NCBI GenBank assembly: GCA_025356175.1
Contig: JANXUP010000118.1
Location: 1-44,802 of the forward strand
DNA length: 44,802 nucleotides
DNA from: Sphingomonadaceae bacterium
GTDB lineage: Bacteria > Pseudomonadota > Alphaproteobacteria > Sphingomonadales > Sphingomonadaceae
Reading direction: 5' to 3'
Shown here: positions 23,934-32,244 of the stretch, one piece after another
Layout: each line of letters begins with the position of its first letter
How positions within the stretch are numbered: position 1 is the stretch's first letter
Made by a program: the position numbers and the translations under genes
The notes under the pieces: model-generated
The model's input: the letters and a program-made list of their open reading frames with translations, nothing else
What the model was told of the DNA's origin: nothing
Database searches by the model: none

Positions 23934-25270
23934 CGGCCTAGTTCCCGCGCCACCTCGCGCGCCAGACGGCGTTCGCGGCGACGTTCGTTGCGGACCCGCG
24001 CCCAGGTGCCGATGCGCCAGCCGCGCGCCTCCCAACGCTCGACCCAGCCGCCGTGGTACGAAATCCATTCCTGGTACGCGGTGAGGAGCAGCACCGCTGT
24101 GCAAGCGAGCGAAAGCCCGGACGTGTTCATCGGCAGCCACCAGTTCCACAGCCCCAGCGGCACGATCAACCCTGTCGCAATGAGGTGCGAAAACGGGAAG
24201 TTGCCGAGCGAATTGGCCGAGCGTTTAAACAGGCCGACCCCGATAAGGAACAACAATAGCCCGCCGACCTGGACTGCGACGAAGGTGCGTGAGGCCGCCT
24301 GTTCCCATTCCTCCAGCAGCAGCGCATCGGCCACGGCACAGATCACGATGCCCAGCACGATCGGCATGTGCAAATAGGTATAGGCATTGCGCGCCATTCG
24401 GCCCGCCTGGGCATGACCGGCGATCATCCGCGCACCGCGCTCGGCGCCGAGATCGAAGTACAGCCACCACATCAGTGCGGAGCCAATGAACGCGACCACC
24501 AGCGCCGCCACCCGGCCCATCTCCATTGGCAAGCCGGCAAAGCTGGCGCCGGTCACAACGATCCCTTCGCCAAGGGCTATGATGATGAACAGCGAGCAGC
24601 GTTCGGCCATATGGCTGCCGGATATGTTCCAGTCGCTAAGCGTCGAGTGACCGAGCCCGGGTACCCTGAATAACGCAATGGGACCGGCGTATTCGATGGC
24701 TAGCGCCGCAGTCCAGCAGATCAGCTGCGTGGAATGCCCGGCCATGCCGCCGTAGATCCAGAACAGGCCTGACGCGGAGAACCAGATAGTGATCCGCCAC
24801 ATGTTGACGGTGTTGTGTGCGCCTTCGCTGCGAAACATCAGCGCGACGATTGCGCTGCGCCCGACTTGCAAGGCAACGTATGACGCGGCGAACATGAGGC
24901 CTTTGTCGGCAAAGGCGCGCGGCAGCATTACGGCCATTGCCAGGCTCAGGAACATCAGCGCCAGCAGCAGCAGCCGCACTGGAATCCGTTCGGGATTGAG
25001 CCAGTTCGCCGCCCAGGTGGTGTACATCCAGGCCCACCATACTGCGAGGAACAGCAACGCCCCTTCGGCGAGGCCAAGCGGATCGAGGTGGTGGTGGACG
25101 AAGCCCGATATCTGCGTGATTGCGAAAACATAAACGAGGTCGAAAAACAGCTCGAGGTTGCTGACCGGGGCATGGCCGCCGCCGTGATTGCGCAGCAGTG
25201 AGCGCCGCGCGGCCTGCGCTGCGGCGACCACCGCAGCGCCCATCCCGCCGCGCCGGGGCTCAGTCGCCAT
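23930..25270 (-). CDS. Low temperature requirement protein A (LtrA) family membrane protein
   Basis: The 446-residue protein has around eleven to twelve hydrophobic segments and the LtrA hallmark ELFFDLVYVFAITQIS after a short basic N-terminus. Other family marks are WWAWMYTTWAANWLNPE and the ERCSLFIIIALGEGIVVTG segment. The family is named from a Listeria cold-growth mutant; its biochemical role is not known. The ATG at 25270 lies 11 bases inside the end of the epoxide hydrolase gene, so it is the last gene in the bolA-to-LtrA run. The C-terminus is strongly basic. Confidence 0.9.
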   Translation of the reverse strand: MATEPRRGGMGAAVVAAAQAARRSLLRNHGGGHAPVSNLELFFDLVYVFAITQISGFVHHHLDPLGLAEGALLFLAVWWAWMYTTWAANWLNPERIPVRLLLLALMFLSLAMAVMLPRAFADKGLMFAASYVALQVGRSAIVALMFRSEGAHNTVNMWRITIWFSASGLFWIYGGMAGHSTQLICWTAALAIEYAGPIALFRVPGLGHSTLSDWNISGSHMAERCSLFIIIALGEGIVVTGASFAGLPMEMGRVAALVVAFIGSALMWWLYFDLGAERGARMIAGHAQAGRMARNAYTYLHMPIVLGIVICAVADALLLEEWEQAASRTFVAVQVGGLLLFLIGVGLFKRSANSLGNFPFSHLIATGLIVPLGLWNWWLPMNTSGLSLACTAVLLLTAYQEWISYHGGWVERWEARGWRIGTWARVRNERRRERRLAREVARELGR

Positions 25271-26168
25271 CGGTGCGCGTCAGGAACTGGTCGAGCGCGG
25301 CGTTGACCGCCTCTGGCGCTTCCCATTGCACGAAATGGCCCGCACCGGGCACCCGCACAATGGTCAGGTCATCGATCAGTTCGTCGAGCCCATCAAGGTT
25401 TTCTGGTGGCAGCGCGAGATCGTCCATCGCCCAGACTACCAGCGTCGGGATGGTCTGCTTGGGCAAGGGGAAACGCTGCCAGTCTGCGGGCACTTCGAAC
25501 GGCGCGTCCATATCGAGCACGGCGACCGGGCTGGCGCGGTACCAATTGAGCATCGCGATCGCCGCCTCGCGGTTTTCCCAGTCGGCCAACAGCGCGGCGC
25601 GCTCATCCGGTTCCATCTTGGGGTTCTCGGCCGGGGTGCCAAAGGCCTTCAACAAAACCCCGACCAGGCCGAACTGTTCGACCAGGGCATCGCTGGCGGG
25701 ATCGCGGAAAATGCGGAAATACTGGCTCGCCTGACGCTGCACCCGATTGGTGTAGAGCAGTTCCGGAAACAGCACCGGGTGGGGCGCGTTGAGGATGACC
25801 GCGCGCGGAACGCGGCCATTCATCTGTCCGGTAATCGCCACGCCCCAGGCAATCGCGCCGCCCCAATCGTGGCCGATCACGGTGAACCGGTCGATCCCGA
25901 GTGCGTCGGCCAGCAGGAACACATCGCCGATCATCTTGTCAGGGGTGTAGTTCTCGATGCCCTTGGGCTTGGATGAACCGCGATAACCGCGCTGATCCGG
26001 CGCGATGCAGCGGTAACGATTCGAAAGATGCGCGATCTGGTGGCGCCAGGTGCGGTGGCTGTCGGGGAATCCGTGCAGGAAGATCAGCGCGGGGGCATCG
26101 CGCGGGCCAGTGTCGACCACGTCGAGCTCGATCCCGTTGGCCAGCTTGACCCGGACCTGCTCCATCAT
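25260..26168 (-). CDS. Epoxide hydrolase-like alpha/beta hydrolase
   Basis: The 302-residue protein has the epoxide-hydrolase pattern HGFPD (32-36), DQRGYRGSS, and GHDWGG, where Asp101 would be the nucleophile instead of Ser, plus an acid residue near 249-250 and His278 in GAGHFVQWE. Such enzymes open epoxides to diols; haloalkane dehalogenase or fluoroacetate-dehalogenase-like activity is an alternative because the core is shared. A cap domain lies between residues about 130 and 235. The start overlaps the SDR stop by 4 bases. Confidence 0.88.
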   Translation of the reverse strand: MMEQVRVKLANGIELDVVDTGPRDAPALIFLHGFPDSHRTWRHQIAHLSNRYRCIAPDQRGYRGSSKPKGIENYTPDKMIGDVFLLADALGIDRFTVIGHDWGGAIAWGVAITGQMNGRVPRAVILNAPHPVLFPELLYTNRVQRQASQYFRIFRDPASDALVEQFGLVGVLLKAFGTPAENPKMEPDERAALLADWENREAAIAMLNWYRASPVAVLDMDAPFEVPADWQRFPLPKQTIPTLVVWAMDDLALPPENLDGLDELIDDLTIVRVPGAGHFVQWEAPEAVNAALDQFLTRTDGD

Positions 26169-26980
26169 TCGGCCCCGTCGTTCATGCGCGCCACGTAGCC
26201 TGCGGCCATGAACGCGCCAATTTGGTCAAGCAGGGCATCGGGCGTGCGGCGCGCTTCGCCCATGGCCTTTTCCGCGCCCTCGGCCACGATGATTTCGCGC
26301 TGCCCGGCAAGCATTTCTTCCAGCATTTGCGCCACCGCAACGGCCGGTGGGATCCCGTTGTCGATGACCTTGTCGCTTACCCCGCGCTTGCCGCCATCGG
26401 CGGTCAGCGCGTTACGTGAGACATCGGTCGCGACCGAGCCGGGATAGATATTGTGAACCTGCAGCCCAAGATGAGCGACTTCGGCGCGCAGAGCATCGCC
26501 GTAGCCGGCAAGACCGAATTTCGCAGCGCAATAGGCCGTGCGCATCGGCACCCCGACCTTGCCCGCGATGCTCGAAATCATTGCGATTCGCCCAGAACCG
26601 CGCGCCACCATCAGCGGCAACAACGCTTGAGTCAGCGCGATCGGGGCGAGCAAGTCGACGTCGATGATTTTCTGATAGACCGCGAAATCTGTTTCCTGCG
26701 CCAGACTACGCTGGGAAATCCCGGCATTGTTGACCAGCAGGTCGATCCCGCCGGCCCATCCCCAGGCTTGCTCGACCGCCGGGGCGACTGCGGCATAGTC
26801 GGTGGTCTCGAACGGCAGCACCAGCGCCTGGGGGCAATCGGCCGCCACGGCATCAAGCGCTGCGACGTTGCGCCCTGACAGCACCAGCCGCGCGCCCTGC
26901 GCAGCAAGACCCCGCGCCAGCGCTGCGCCGATCCCCGATGAAGCCCCGGTGATCCACGCGGCCTGTCCTGCAAATGTCAT
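26165..26980 (-). CDS. Short-chain dehydrogenase/reductase
   Basis: The 271-residue protein is a classical SDR: TGASSGIG cofactor loop (11-18), NNAG (84-87), Ser136/137, and YCAAK with Tyr150 and Lys154. It would oxidise or reduce an alcohol/ketone with NAD(P). A small extension after residue 225 (QREIIVAEGAEKAMGEARR) resembles the DHRS7-like subgroup. Overlaps of 4 bases at both ends place it firmly between pirin and epoxide hydrolase genes. The substrate is not readable. Confidence 0.93.
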   Translation of the reverse strand: MTFAGQAAWITGASSGIGAALARGLAAQGARLVLSGRNVAALDAVAADCPQALVLPFETTDYAAVAPAVEQAWGWAGGIDLLVNNAGISQRSLAQETDFAVYQKIIDVDLLAPIALTQALLPLMVARGSGRIAMISSIAGKVGVPMRTAYCAAKFGLAGYGDALRAEVAHLGLQVHNIYPGSVATDVSRNALTADGGKRGVSDKVIDNGIPPAVAVAQMLEEMLAGQREIIVAEGAEKAMGEARRTPDALLDQIGAFMAAGYVARMNDGAE

Positions 26981-27873
26981 GCGTGCTCTCCTGAATCGCT
27001 GTTGGTCAGTGGTACTGCGGGGATCGGGATATATTCCTCGCTATCCCCCGGCACGGTGCCGAAAGCGCCGCTGCGCCAATCGCTCTTGGCTTGGATGATC
27101 CGCTCACGCGAGCTTGAGACGAAGTTCCACCAGACGTGGCGCGGCGTCCTGAACGCTTCACCGCCCAGCAGCATCACGCGCCCGCCGAGCGTCGAGCCAA
27201 GCTTTGCCGCATAGCCCGGAGCGAGCACTACCAATGCGTAAGGCTCAAGCTCCGTCCCATCGATCGCTGCTTCACCGCCAACCAGCATCACCGCGCGCTC
27301 GTCCGCTTCGGCGTCGATCGGGATGGTCCCGCCGGGCGCAAGCACGATCTCGGCGTATATCGTTTCAGCCTGTTGAGTCGTCGGCGCGGTTCGCCCCCAA
27401 AGCGAACCCATGATCACGCGGGCTGACACGCAATTGTCCTCGACCAGCGGCAAGTCAGCGAGACTTTCGAAGGCAGGCGCGATCTCTTCCTGGCCGTCGG
27501 GCAAGGCAAGCCAGGTCTGCATTCCGTAAAGATGTGGTCCGCCCGCCCGTTCGGTCTGCGGTGAGCGTTCGGAATGGACGATGCCTCTGCCGGCGGTCAT
27601 CAAGTTCACCTGGCCGGGGCGGATGGTGGCGAAACTGCCGATGGAGTCGCGGTGATCAATCGCGCCTTCGAACAGCCAGGTCACCGTGGCGAGACCGATA
27701 TGCGGATGCGGCCGCACGTCCATCGCGTGGCCCGGAGGCAGATGCGCGGGGCCAAACTGGTCAACGAAGATGAACGGCCCGACCATGACTCGCTGCGGCG
27801 AGGGCAAGGCCCGCCGTACCTGGAACGCACCGAGATCATGGGTAACCGGGTGAATCGTCGCTTCAATCGGCAC
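26977..27873 (-). CDS. Pirin family cupin protein
   Basis: The 298-residue bicupin has the pirin metal site: His56 and His58 in RPHPHIGL, His100 and Glu102 in GIVHSERS. Bacterial pirins include quercetin dioxygenases and regulators of pyruvate metabolism; the exact role is not clear. The N-terminal cupin is well conserved, and the C-terminal one has the HVWWNFVSSSRERI block. It starts 6 bases after the slipin stop and overlaps the SDR start by 4. Confidence 0.93.
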   Translation of the reverse strand: MPIEATIHPVTHDLGAFQVRRALPSPQRVMVGPFIFVDQFGPAHLPPGHAMDVRPHPHIGLATVTWLFEGAIDHRDSIGSFATIRPGQVNLMTAGRGIVHSERSPQTERAGGPHLYGMQTWLALPDGQEEIAPAFESLADLPLVEDNCVSARVIMGSLWGRTAPTTQQAETIYAEIVLAPGGTIPIDAEADERAVMLVGGEAAIDGTELEPYALVVLAPGYAAKLGSTLGGRVMLLGGEAFRTPRHVWWNFVSSSRERIIQAKSDWRSGAFGTVPGDSEEYIPIPAVPLTNSDSGEHA

Positions 27874-27879
27874 GGCGGC

Positions 27880-28653
27880 TCAGCTCTTGTCGTTCTTGCC
27901 GGTGAGCTGCTTGGCCGCTGCCAGCAGCTCGGTCGGGAACATCGCGATGATCGTTGAATTGTGCTCGACACCGATCTCGCTCAGCGTCTGGAGGCGGCGC
28001 AGTTCGAGCGCGCCCGGCACTTCGCCGATGGTCCGCGCGGCATCGGCGAGCTTGGCCGAAGCCTCGCTTTCACCCTCGGCCTTGATGATCCGCGCGCGCT
28101 TCTCGCGGATCGCCTCGGCCTCGCGGGCGATTGCGCGCTGCATCTGTTCGGGAATGTCGAGATCCTTGATTTCGACCGCGTCGACCGCGACACCCCATTG
28201 CTGGACAGTGGTCCCAAGCAGTTCAAGCAGCCGCGCATTGATCGAGGTGCGATCCTTGAGGATCAGGTCGAGCTCGCTTTGCCCGATGGCATCGCGCAAG
28301 CCGGTTTCGGCGGCCTGAATCACCGCGCTGGTCCAGTCCATCACCGTGGTGACGACCTTGGCCGCATCGACCGCGCGGAACCACAATACCGCGTTGATCT
28401 TTACCGCCACCCCGTCGCGGGTCACGGTTTCCTGCGTCGCCAGCGCATAAGTGATGACGCGGAGATCGATCTTCACCACCCGTTCGATCAACGGGATCAG
28501 CCAGAACCAGCCTGGGCCCTTGGTTTCCTTGAGCCGACCGAGGCGGAACACGACCCCGCGCTGGTATTCCTGGTTGATGCCAAAGCTCTTGAGCGCGAGC
28601 AGCACCACGATGAAACCGATAAACAGGCCGAAACTCGAAAAAACTGCGGGCAT
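27880..28653 (-). CDS. Slipin (stomatin-like SPFH-domain membrane protein)
   Basis: The 257-residue protein has one N-terminal membrane segment (about residues 5-23), then a full SPFH/Band 7 domain: EYQRGVVFRLGRL, GPGWFWLIPLIERVVKIDLR and the family block QETVTRDGVAVKINAVLWF. A charged helix region (REAEAIREKRARIIKAEGE) suited to oligomerisation follows. Slipins assemble membrane scaffolds and are often paired with a NfeD protease-type partner; no nfeD is adjacent here. It follows bolA by 9 bases and precedes pirin by 6. Confidence 0.93.
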   Translation of the reverse strand: MPAVFSSFGLFIGFIVVLLALKSFGINQEYQRGVVFRLGRLKETKGPGWFWLIPLIERVVKIDLRVITYALATQETVTRDGVAVKINAVLWFRAVDAAKVVTTVMDWTSAVIQAAETGLRDAIGQSELDLILKDRTSINARLLELLGTTVQQWGVAVDAVEIKDLDIPEQMQRAIAREAEAIREKRARIIKAEGESEASAKLADAARTIGEVPGALELRRLQTLSEIGVEHNSTIIAMFPTELLAAAKQLTGKNDKS

Positions 28654-28662
28654 GGTACCCTC

Positions 28663-28935
28663 CTATTCGCCCGGAGCCCGGGCCTTGATCGCCAGAGCAT
28701 GGACCCGCTGGCCCGGAATGTCGCCCAGCGCGTGATTGATCCTGCGCTGGCGTTCCAGTCGCGACAGTCCGGCAAATGCGGTGCTTTCGATTTCAATCGT
28801 GAAATGGGATTCGCCCGAACCGTCATCGCCCGCGTGTCCGCTATGGCGCGCACTGTCGTTGATCACGGCAAGGCGGGTCGGGGCGAAGGCCGCGTTGAGC
28901 AAGCGTTCGATTTCAAGGGCGAGCAAACCTGACAT
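28663..28935 (-). CDS. BolA family protein
   Basis: The 90-residue protein matches BolA: NDSARHSGHAG, the ESHFTIEIES strand, FAGLSRLERQRRINHAL and the C-terminal VHALAIKARAPGE. The conserved His in the last block is the usual glutaredoxin/iron-sulphur ligand. BolA proteins act with monothiol glutaredoxins in iron-sulphur trafficking and affect cell shape under stress. It is the first gene of the minus-strand run ending in LtrA and starts only 29 bp from the divergent J-domain gene, so their promoters must overlap or lie inside each other's coding DNA. Confidence 0.95.
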   Translation of the reverse strand: MSGLLALEIERLLNAAFAPTRLAVINDSARHSGHAGDDGSGESHFTIEIESTAFAGLSRLERQRRINHALGDIPGQRVHALAIKARAPGE

Positions 28936-28964
28936 GGGTTCCCTTCTAGACGATCAATCGCCAT

Positions 28965-29552
28965 GTGGAAGGGGTGAAGCACGACCGATTCCATGGACGC
29001 AGCGCTGATGCAGGGCGCGACTGCCAGGTGCCAGGCTGCCATGAAGCAGGACAGTTCCGGGCTCCGGGTGAACGCTCATCGGGGTTCGACGGGCCGGGCG
29101 ATTATCGCTGGTACTGCCTTGATCATGTTCGCGAATTCAACGCGGGGTACAACTGGTTTGCCGGCATGAGCCCCGCGGAAATCCTTGCCGCGCAGCATCC
29201 GGTGCATGGCTGGGACCGCCAGTCCCGCGCCTTTTCGCCGACCGCCGGGATCGACGGGGCGCCGCGCTGGGCTGATTTCGCTGACCCGCTAGAAGCCATC
29301 AGCGGCCGGGCTCGGGCACGCAAGCCCGCGCAGCGCGATGATGGGCGGCTGGTTACACCAGATGAGCGCAAGGCCTTGTCCACACTTGGTTTGCCGCTCG
29401 ATGCGGATCGGCGGGCGCTGCGGATGCGCTACGCCGACCTGGTTCACACGCTTCACCCCGATCGCAACGGCGGCGACCGGAGCCACGAGGCACGCCTGCA
29501 ATTGGTGGTGGAGGCCTATCAACTGCTCAGGAAAGCTGCGGCGTTCGCCTGA
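28965..29552 (+). CDS. J-domain (DnaJ-like) protein
   Basis: The 195-residue protein has an N-terminal part with two cysteine pairs' remnants (DCQVPGCHEAGQFRAP and YRWYCLDHVREFNAGYN) typical of a small alphaproteobacterial DnaJ-like family, and a C-terminal J domain with HPDRNGGD containing the essential HPD. It should stimulate an Hsp70 ATPase. The start is a GTG at 28965; a second GTG at 28974 (MKHDRFHGR) is equally possible. Its 3' end overlaps the convergent membrane-protein gene by 26 bases. Confidence 0.92.
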   Translation: MEGVKHDRFHGRSADAGRDCQVPGCHEAGQFRAPGERSSGFDGPGDYRWYCLDHVREFNAGYNWFAGMSPAEILAAQHPVHGWDRQSRAFSPTAGIDGAPRWADFADPLEAISGRARARKPAQRDDGRLVTPDERKALSTLGLPLDADRRALRMRYADLVHTLHPDRNGGDRSHEARLQLVVEAYQLLRKAAAFA

Positions 29553-29985
29553 ACAAGGTGAACATGGGCAGCCCGATCAGAAAGATATGCGGGAACAGGC
29601 CGAGCGCGACCCTGAACCGGTCCGGATCGGGGAAGGGGATTCCGAAGCGCTGCGGCAGGACCAGTCCGTACATCACGAAATACAGCACCAGCCCGTACAG
29701 CGTCCCTGCCTTCCATGTCGCCACCTGACCCAGCATGGTCTTGCGCGCCAGCCACAGCCCGGTGCCGGTCATCACCGCCATCAGCGCGAAATGCACCGCC
29801 AGTCCCGCCAGCACGCCCAGCAGGCCCCAATCGAGGGCGCGGTCTCCAAACGGACCCGAGGCGACAAACAGCCATACCTCTGCCAACTTGCCGCCGCGCA
29901 CCACGGTCAGCACGCTTGCCCACAGCGCATCCAGCGCGCCGCAGACAAGCCACGCCTTGAGCCAGACTTGGCGAGTGCCGCTCAC
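29527..29985 (-). CDS. Small four-helix membrane protein of unknown function
   Basis: From the GTG at 29985 the product is 152 residues with about four hydrophobic segments (for example LVCGALDALWASVL, GVLAGLAVHFALMAVM, GTLYGLVLYFVMYGLVLP and FPHIFLIGLPMFTLF). I recognise no named family. The GTG overlaps the SRPBCC stop as GTGA, and this decided the start. It is the last gene of the TetR-headed cluster and runs 26 bases into the end of the convergent J-domain gene. Confidence 0.8.
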   Translation of the reverse strand: MSGTRQVWLKAWLVCGALDALWASVLTVVRGGKLAEVWLFVASGPFGDRALDWGLLGVLAGLAVHFALMAVMTGTGLWLARKTMLGQVATWKAGTLYGLVLYFVMYGLVLPQRFGIPFPDPDRFRVALGLFPHIFLIGLPMFTLFRRTPQLS

Positions 29986-30422
29986 CCTGCTTCGCACAGC
30001 ACTTTGAACTGGTCGGCCATGATACCCCAGCCTTCGTCAAAGCCCATCTCCTTGTGGTGCGCCATGGACTCGCTCGTCCAGTGGCGGGCGCGGCCGGTGT
30101 ACCGGGTGCCACTGCCTTCGGAAGCGATTTCCCAGATGCCGAGCATGAACGGCCCAGACGGTTCAAGATCACCATCGATCGCGTCGGTCACCGAAATGCG
30201 GCGGCCCTCATCCCAGGCAAGAATGAAGCCGGGGTGTTCGTTCTTTTCGCCTTCTGGTCCGTACATCGTGGTGTGGGTCCTGCCGCCGGGAGTGCGCGGC
30301 CCCCAGTTAACTTCGGCGCGCCACGGTTTGGGGCACCACCATTCATTGGTGCGCTGGGTCATGACTTCCCAGACCTTGTCGGGCGCGGCATCAATCAGAC
30401 GGGTGACGGACAGTTCGTACAT
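29982..30422 (-). CDS. SRPBCC / AHSA1-type ligand-binding domain protein
   Basis: The ATG at 30422 (MYELSVTRLIDAAPDKVWEVMT) gives a 146-residue START-like fold of the AHSA1 type; the frame continues upstream but that part does not match. These proteins form a hydrophobic cavity that binds small lipophilic ligands; some bacterial members accompany ArsR- or TetR-type regulators and detoxification genes. The C-terminal helix HHKEMGFDEGWGIMADQF is typical. It follows the GST gene by 13 bases and is coupled to the membrane protein gene. Confidence 0.92.
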   Translation of the reverse strand: MYELSVTRLIDAAPDKVWEVMTQRTNEWWCPKPWRAEVNWGPRTPGGRTHTTMYGPEGEKNEHPGFILAWDEGRRISVTDAIDGDLEPSGPFMLGIWEIASEGSGTRYTGRARHWTSESMAHHKEMGFDEGWGIMADQFKVLCEAG

Positions 30423-30435
30423 TAAAGTGTTCTCC

Positions 30436-31086
30436 TCAATCCCGGTCGGGCGCGCCGAGCGGGAAGTAGTGGCGGAATTGGCGGGCGTCGTCCACACACC
30501 GCTTGACCGGCGGCAGCGCCAGCAGATGCGCTCGCCAAGCGCGCAGACGGGCGAATTGTTCGGGAATCTGGTGAACCCAGTCGGCGTAGAACAGGCTGGG
30601 TGCTGCGGCACATTCGATCAGCGTGATCCGGTCGGTCATGAGGTATTCGGCGAGCCATGCGTCAAGCCAGGCATAGCTGCGATCAAGCTTGGCGGCGACG
30701 GCGGCGAGCACCTCGGGGTCGGGGTTTCCGCTTGTCCTGATCGCTTCGAACACTGATTGCTGCATGATCCCCATGATATAGTTGTCGAACAACCGGTCGA
30801 TCATCCGCGTGCGAATTGCTTCAACGGGATCGTCAGGCAACAGCGGGGCAGGGCCGCGATGGTTGAGGTGGAGGTATTCGACAATCGAGCTTGCCTCGAT
30901 TACCGTTTCAGTTCCGTCGACCAGCACCGGAAACAGCCCTTGCGGACTGGCGGCGGCCACGAACGCGCCGTTATCAAGGTGATCCTGATCGAGCGCGCGG
31001 AATTCGAAGTGGGTGCCGTTCGCGTAAAGCGCGATCAGCGCCTTCCAGGTGTAGCTTGAGAACAGATGCCCATAGAGTGCCAGCAT
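30436..31086 (-). CDS. Glutathione S-transferase family protein (first of three)
   Basis: The 216-residue protein has an N-terminal thioredoxin fold beginning MLALYGHLFSSYTWKALIALYANG, with Ser in the place of the catalytic Ser/Cys, the cis-Pro block QGLFPVLVDG, the glutathione-binding EASSIVEYL, and an alpha-helical C-terminal domain. It should conjugate or reduce electrophiles with glutathione. The ATG at 31086 shares a base with the RibD-like gene's stop (TGATG); that junction is why I chose it over the GTG one codon before. The three GSTs of the cluster differ clearly from each other. Confidence 0.9.
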   Translation of the reverse strand: MLALYGHLFSSYTWKALIALYANGTHFEFRALDQDHLDNGAFVAAASPQGLFPVLVDGTETVIEASSIVEYLHLNHRGPAPLLPDDPVEAIRTRMIDRLFDNYIMGIMQQSVFEAIRTSGNPDPEVLAAVAAKLDRSYAWLDAWLAEYLMTDRITLIECAAAPSLFYADWVHQIPEQFARLRAWRAHLLALPPVKRCVDDARQFRHYFPLGAPDRD

Positions 31087-31757
31087 CACCAGGTTCCTTC
31101 CGCGATGCGGCGCCGCCGATCAAGCTCGCGATCATTTGTCACGCGTTCCGGCGCCGCAAATTCGCCTTTCGGCATCGCGCCGGTAGGCTCATAATCGGCA
31201 ATCACCGTACCTTGGGGTGTAACCTGATGGTGGACCATCGTCAGGGCCTCGGCCTGTGTGCCTTCGCCGAACAGTCGCTTACCCTTGCCGAGCGTAAGCG
31301 GATAGATCAGCAGCCGCAGCCGGTCGACCAGCTGGGCGGCGAGCAGTCCCGGATAGATCGTGCTCGAGCCCCAGATCCGCAGTTCCGGACCATCGGTTCG
31401 CTTGAGCGCGGCAACATCTTCGATGCTCGGCAAGCGATGACTGTTCTCCCACGGAAGGTCCTGATCGCCGCGGGTGAGCACATATTTGCGCGCACGAGTG
31501 AACGCCTTGCCAAGCTCGGCTTCCGCGCCCTGGACGAAGGGCCAGTAGGCGGCGAAAATATCATAGGTACGCCGTCCAAGCAGCAAGTCGTAGTCGCCGC
31601 TAAGCATGTCGCCAATCGCTTCGCCGCCAGCGGCATCGGGAAATTTGAACTGCCATCCGCCCTCGCTGAAGCCGCCGCTGGGATCTTCGTCGGGCCCGCC
31701 CGGAGCCTGCATTACCCCGTCGAGCGAGACGAAAGCCGCGCCGACAATCTTACGCAT
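31086..31757 (-). CDS. RibD C-terminal / dihydrofolate-reductase-fold protein
   Basis: The 223-residue protein starts MRKIVGAAFVSLDGVMQAPGG, the usual opening of the stand-alone RibD-C family, and has LLLGRRTYDIFAAYWP, IWGSSTIYPGLLAAQLVDRL and YPLTLGKGKRLF. Such proteins have a DHFR-like NADPH-binding fold but their substrates are mostly unknown; true riboflavin RibD also has a deaminase domain, absent here. The start overlaps the preceding PhnB-like gene by 8 bases. Confidence 0.9.
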   Translation of the reverse strand: MRKIVGAAFVSLDGVMQAPGGPDEDPSGGFSEGGWQFKFPDAAGGEAIGDMLSGDYDLLLGRRTYDIFAAYWPFVQGAEAELGKAFTRARKYVLTRGDQDLPWENSHRLPSIEDVAALKRTDGPELRIWGSSTIYPGLLAAQLVDRLRLLIYPLTLGKGKRLFGEGTQAEALTMVHHQVTPQGTVIADYEPTGAMPKGEFAAPERVTNDRELDRRRRIAEGTW

Positions 31758-32244
31758 CGGGCTTGGCCGCAGCCACGGCGTCTTCGATCTTGGCGATGTC
31801 GATTTTCTTCATCGTCATCATCGCGCCGAAGGCGGCCTCTGCAACTGCCCCACCCGCCGCCATCGCGTCGGTCAATGCGCGCGGCGTGATCTGCCATGAC
31901 AGGCCCCATTTGTCCTTGCACCAGCCGCATTCGCTTTCCGCTCCATCATTGCCGACAACGGCATTCCAGTAGCGATCGGTTTCTTCCTGGCTATCGGTCG
32001 CGATTAGGAACGAGAATGCCTCGCTATGCTTCGCATAGTCGCCGCCGTTGAGGCCCATGCAGGGAATGCCGCAAACGGTGAAGTCGACTGTCAAAACGTC
32101 GCCCGCCTTGCCGCTCGGATAATCGCTTGGCGCGGTGTGGACTGCCAGCACTTCGCTGTTCGGGAAAGTGGCGGCATAAAACCGCGCGGCTTCCTCAGCC
32201 TCCTTATTGTACCACAAGCAAATCGTGTTCTTGGCGGCAGTCAT
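31750..32244 (-). CDS. VOC superfamily protein, PhnB-like
   Basis: The ATG at 32244 overlaps the GST stop as ATGA and gives a 164-residue protein of the PhnB/3-demethylubiquinone methyltransferase-like group. Family marks are ICLWYNKEAEEAARFYAATFPNSEV, GIPCMGLNGG, EAFSFLIATDSQEETDRYWN and WCKDKWGLSWQITP. VOC folds host metal-dependent glyoxalases, dioxygenases and resistance proteins; no function is proven for this subgroup to my knowledge. The C-terminal AAFGAMMTMKKIDIAKIEDA is also typical. Confidence 0.92.
   Translation of the reverse strand: MTAAKNTICLWYNKEAEEAARFYAATFPNSEVLAVHTAPSDYPSGKAGDVLTVDFTVCGIPCMGLNGGDYAKHSEAFSFLIATDSQEETDRYWNAVVGNDGAESECGWCKDKWGLSWQITPRALTDAMAAGGAVAEAAFGAMMTMKKIDIAKIEDAVAAAKPDA

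Noticed and set aside
29338..30756. 472-codon open frame on the plus strand
   Set aside because: Overlaps the J-domain gene out of frame and runs antisense to the membrane protein, SRPBCC and GST genes; no family features.
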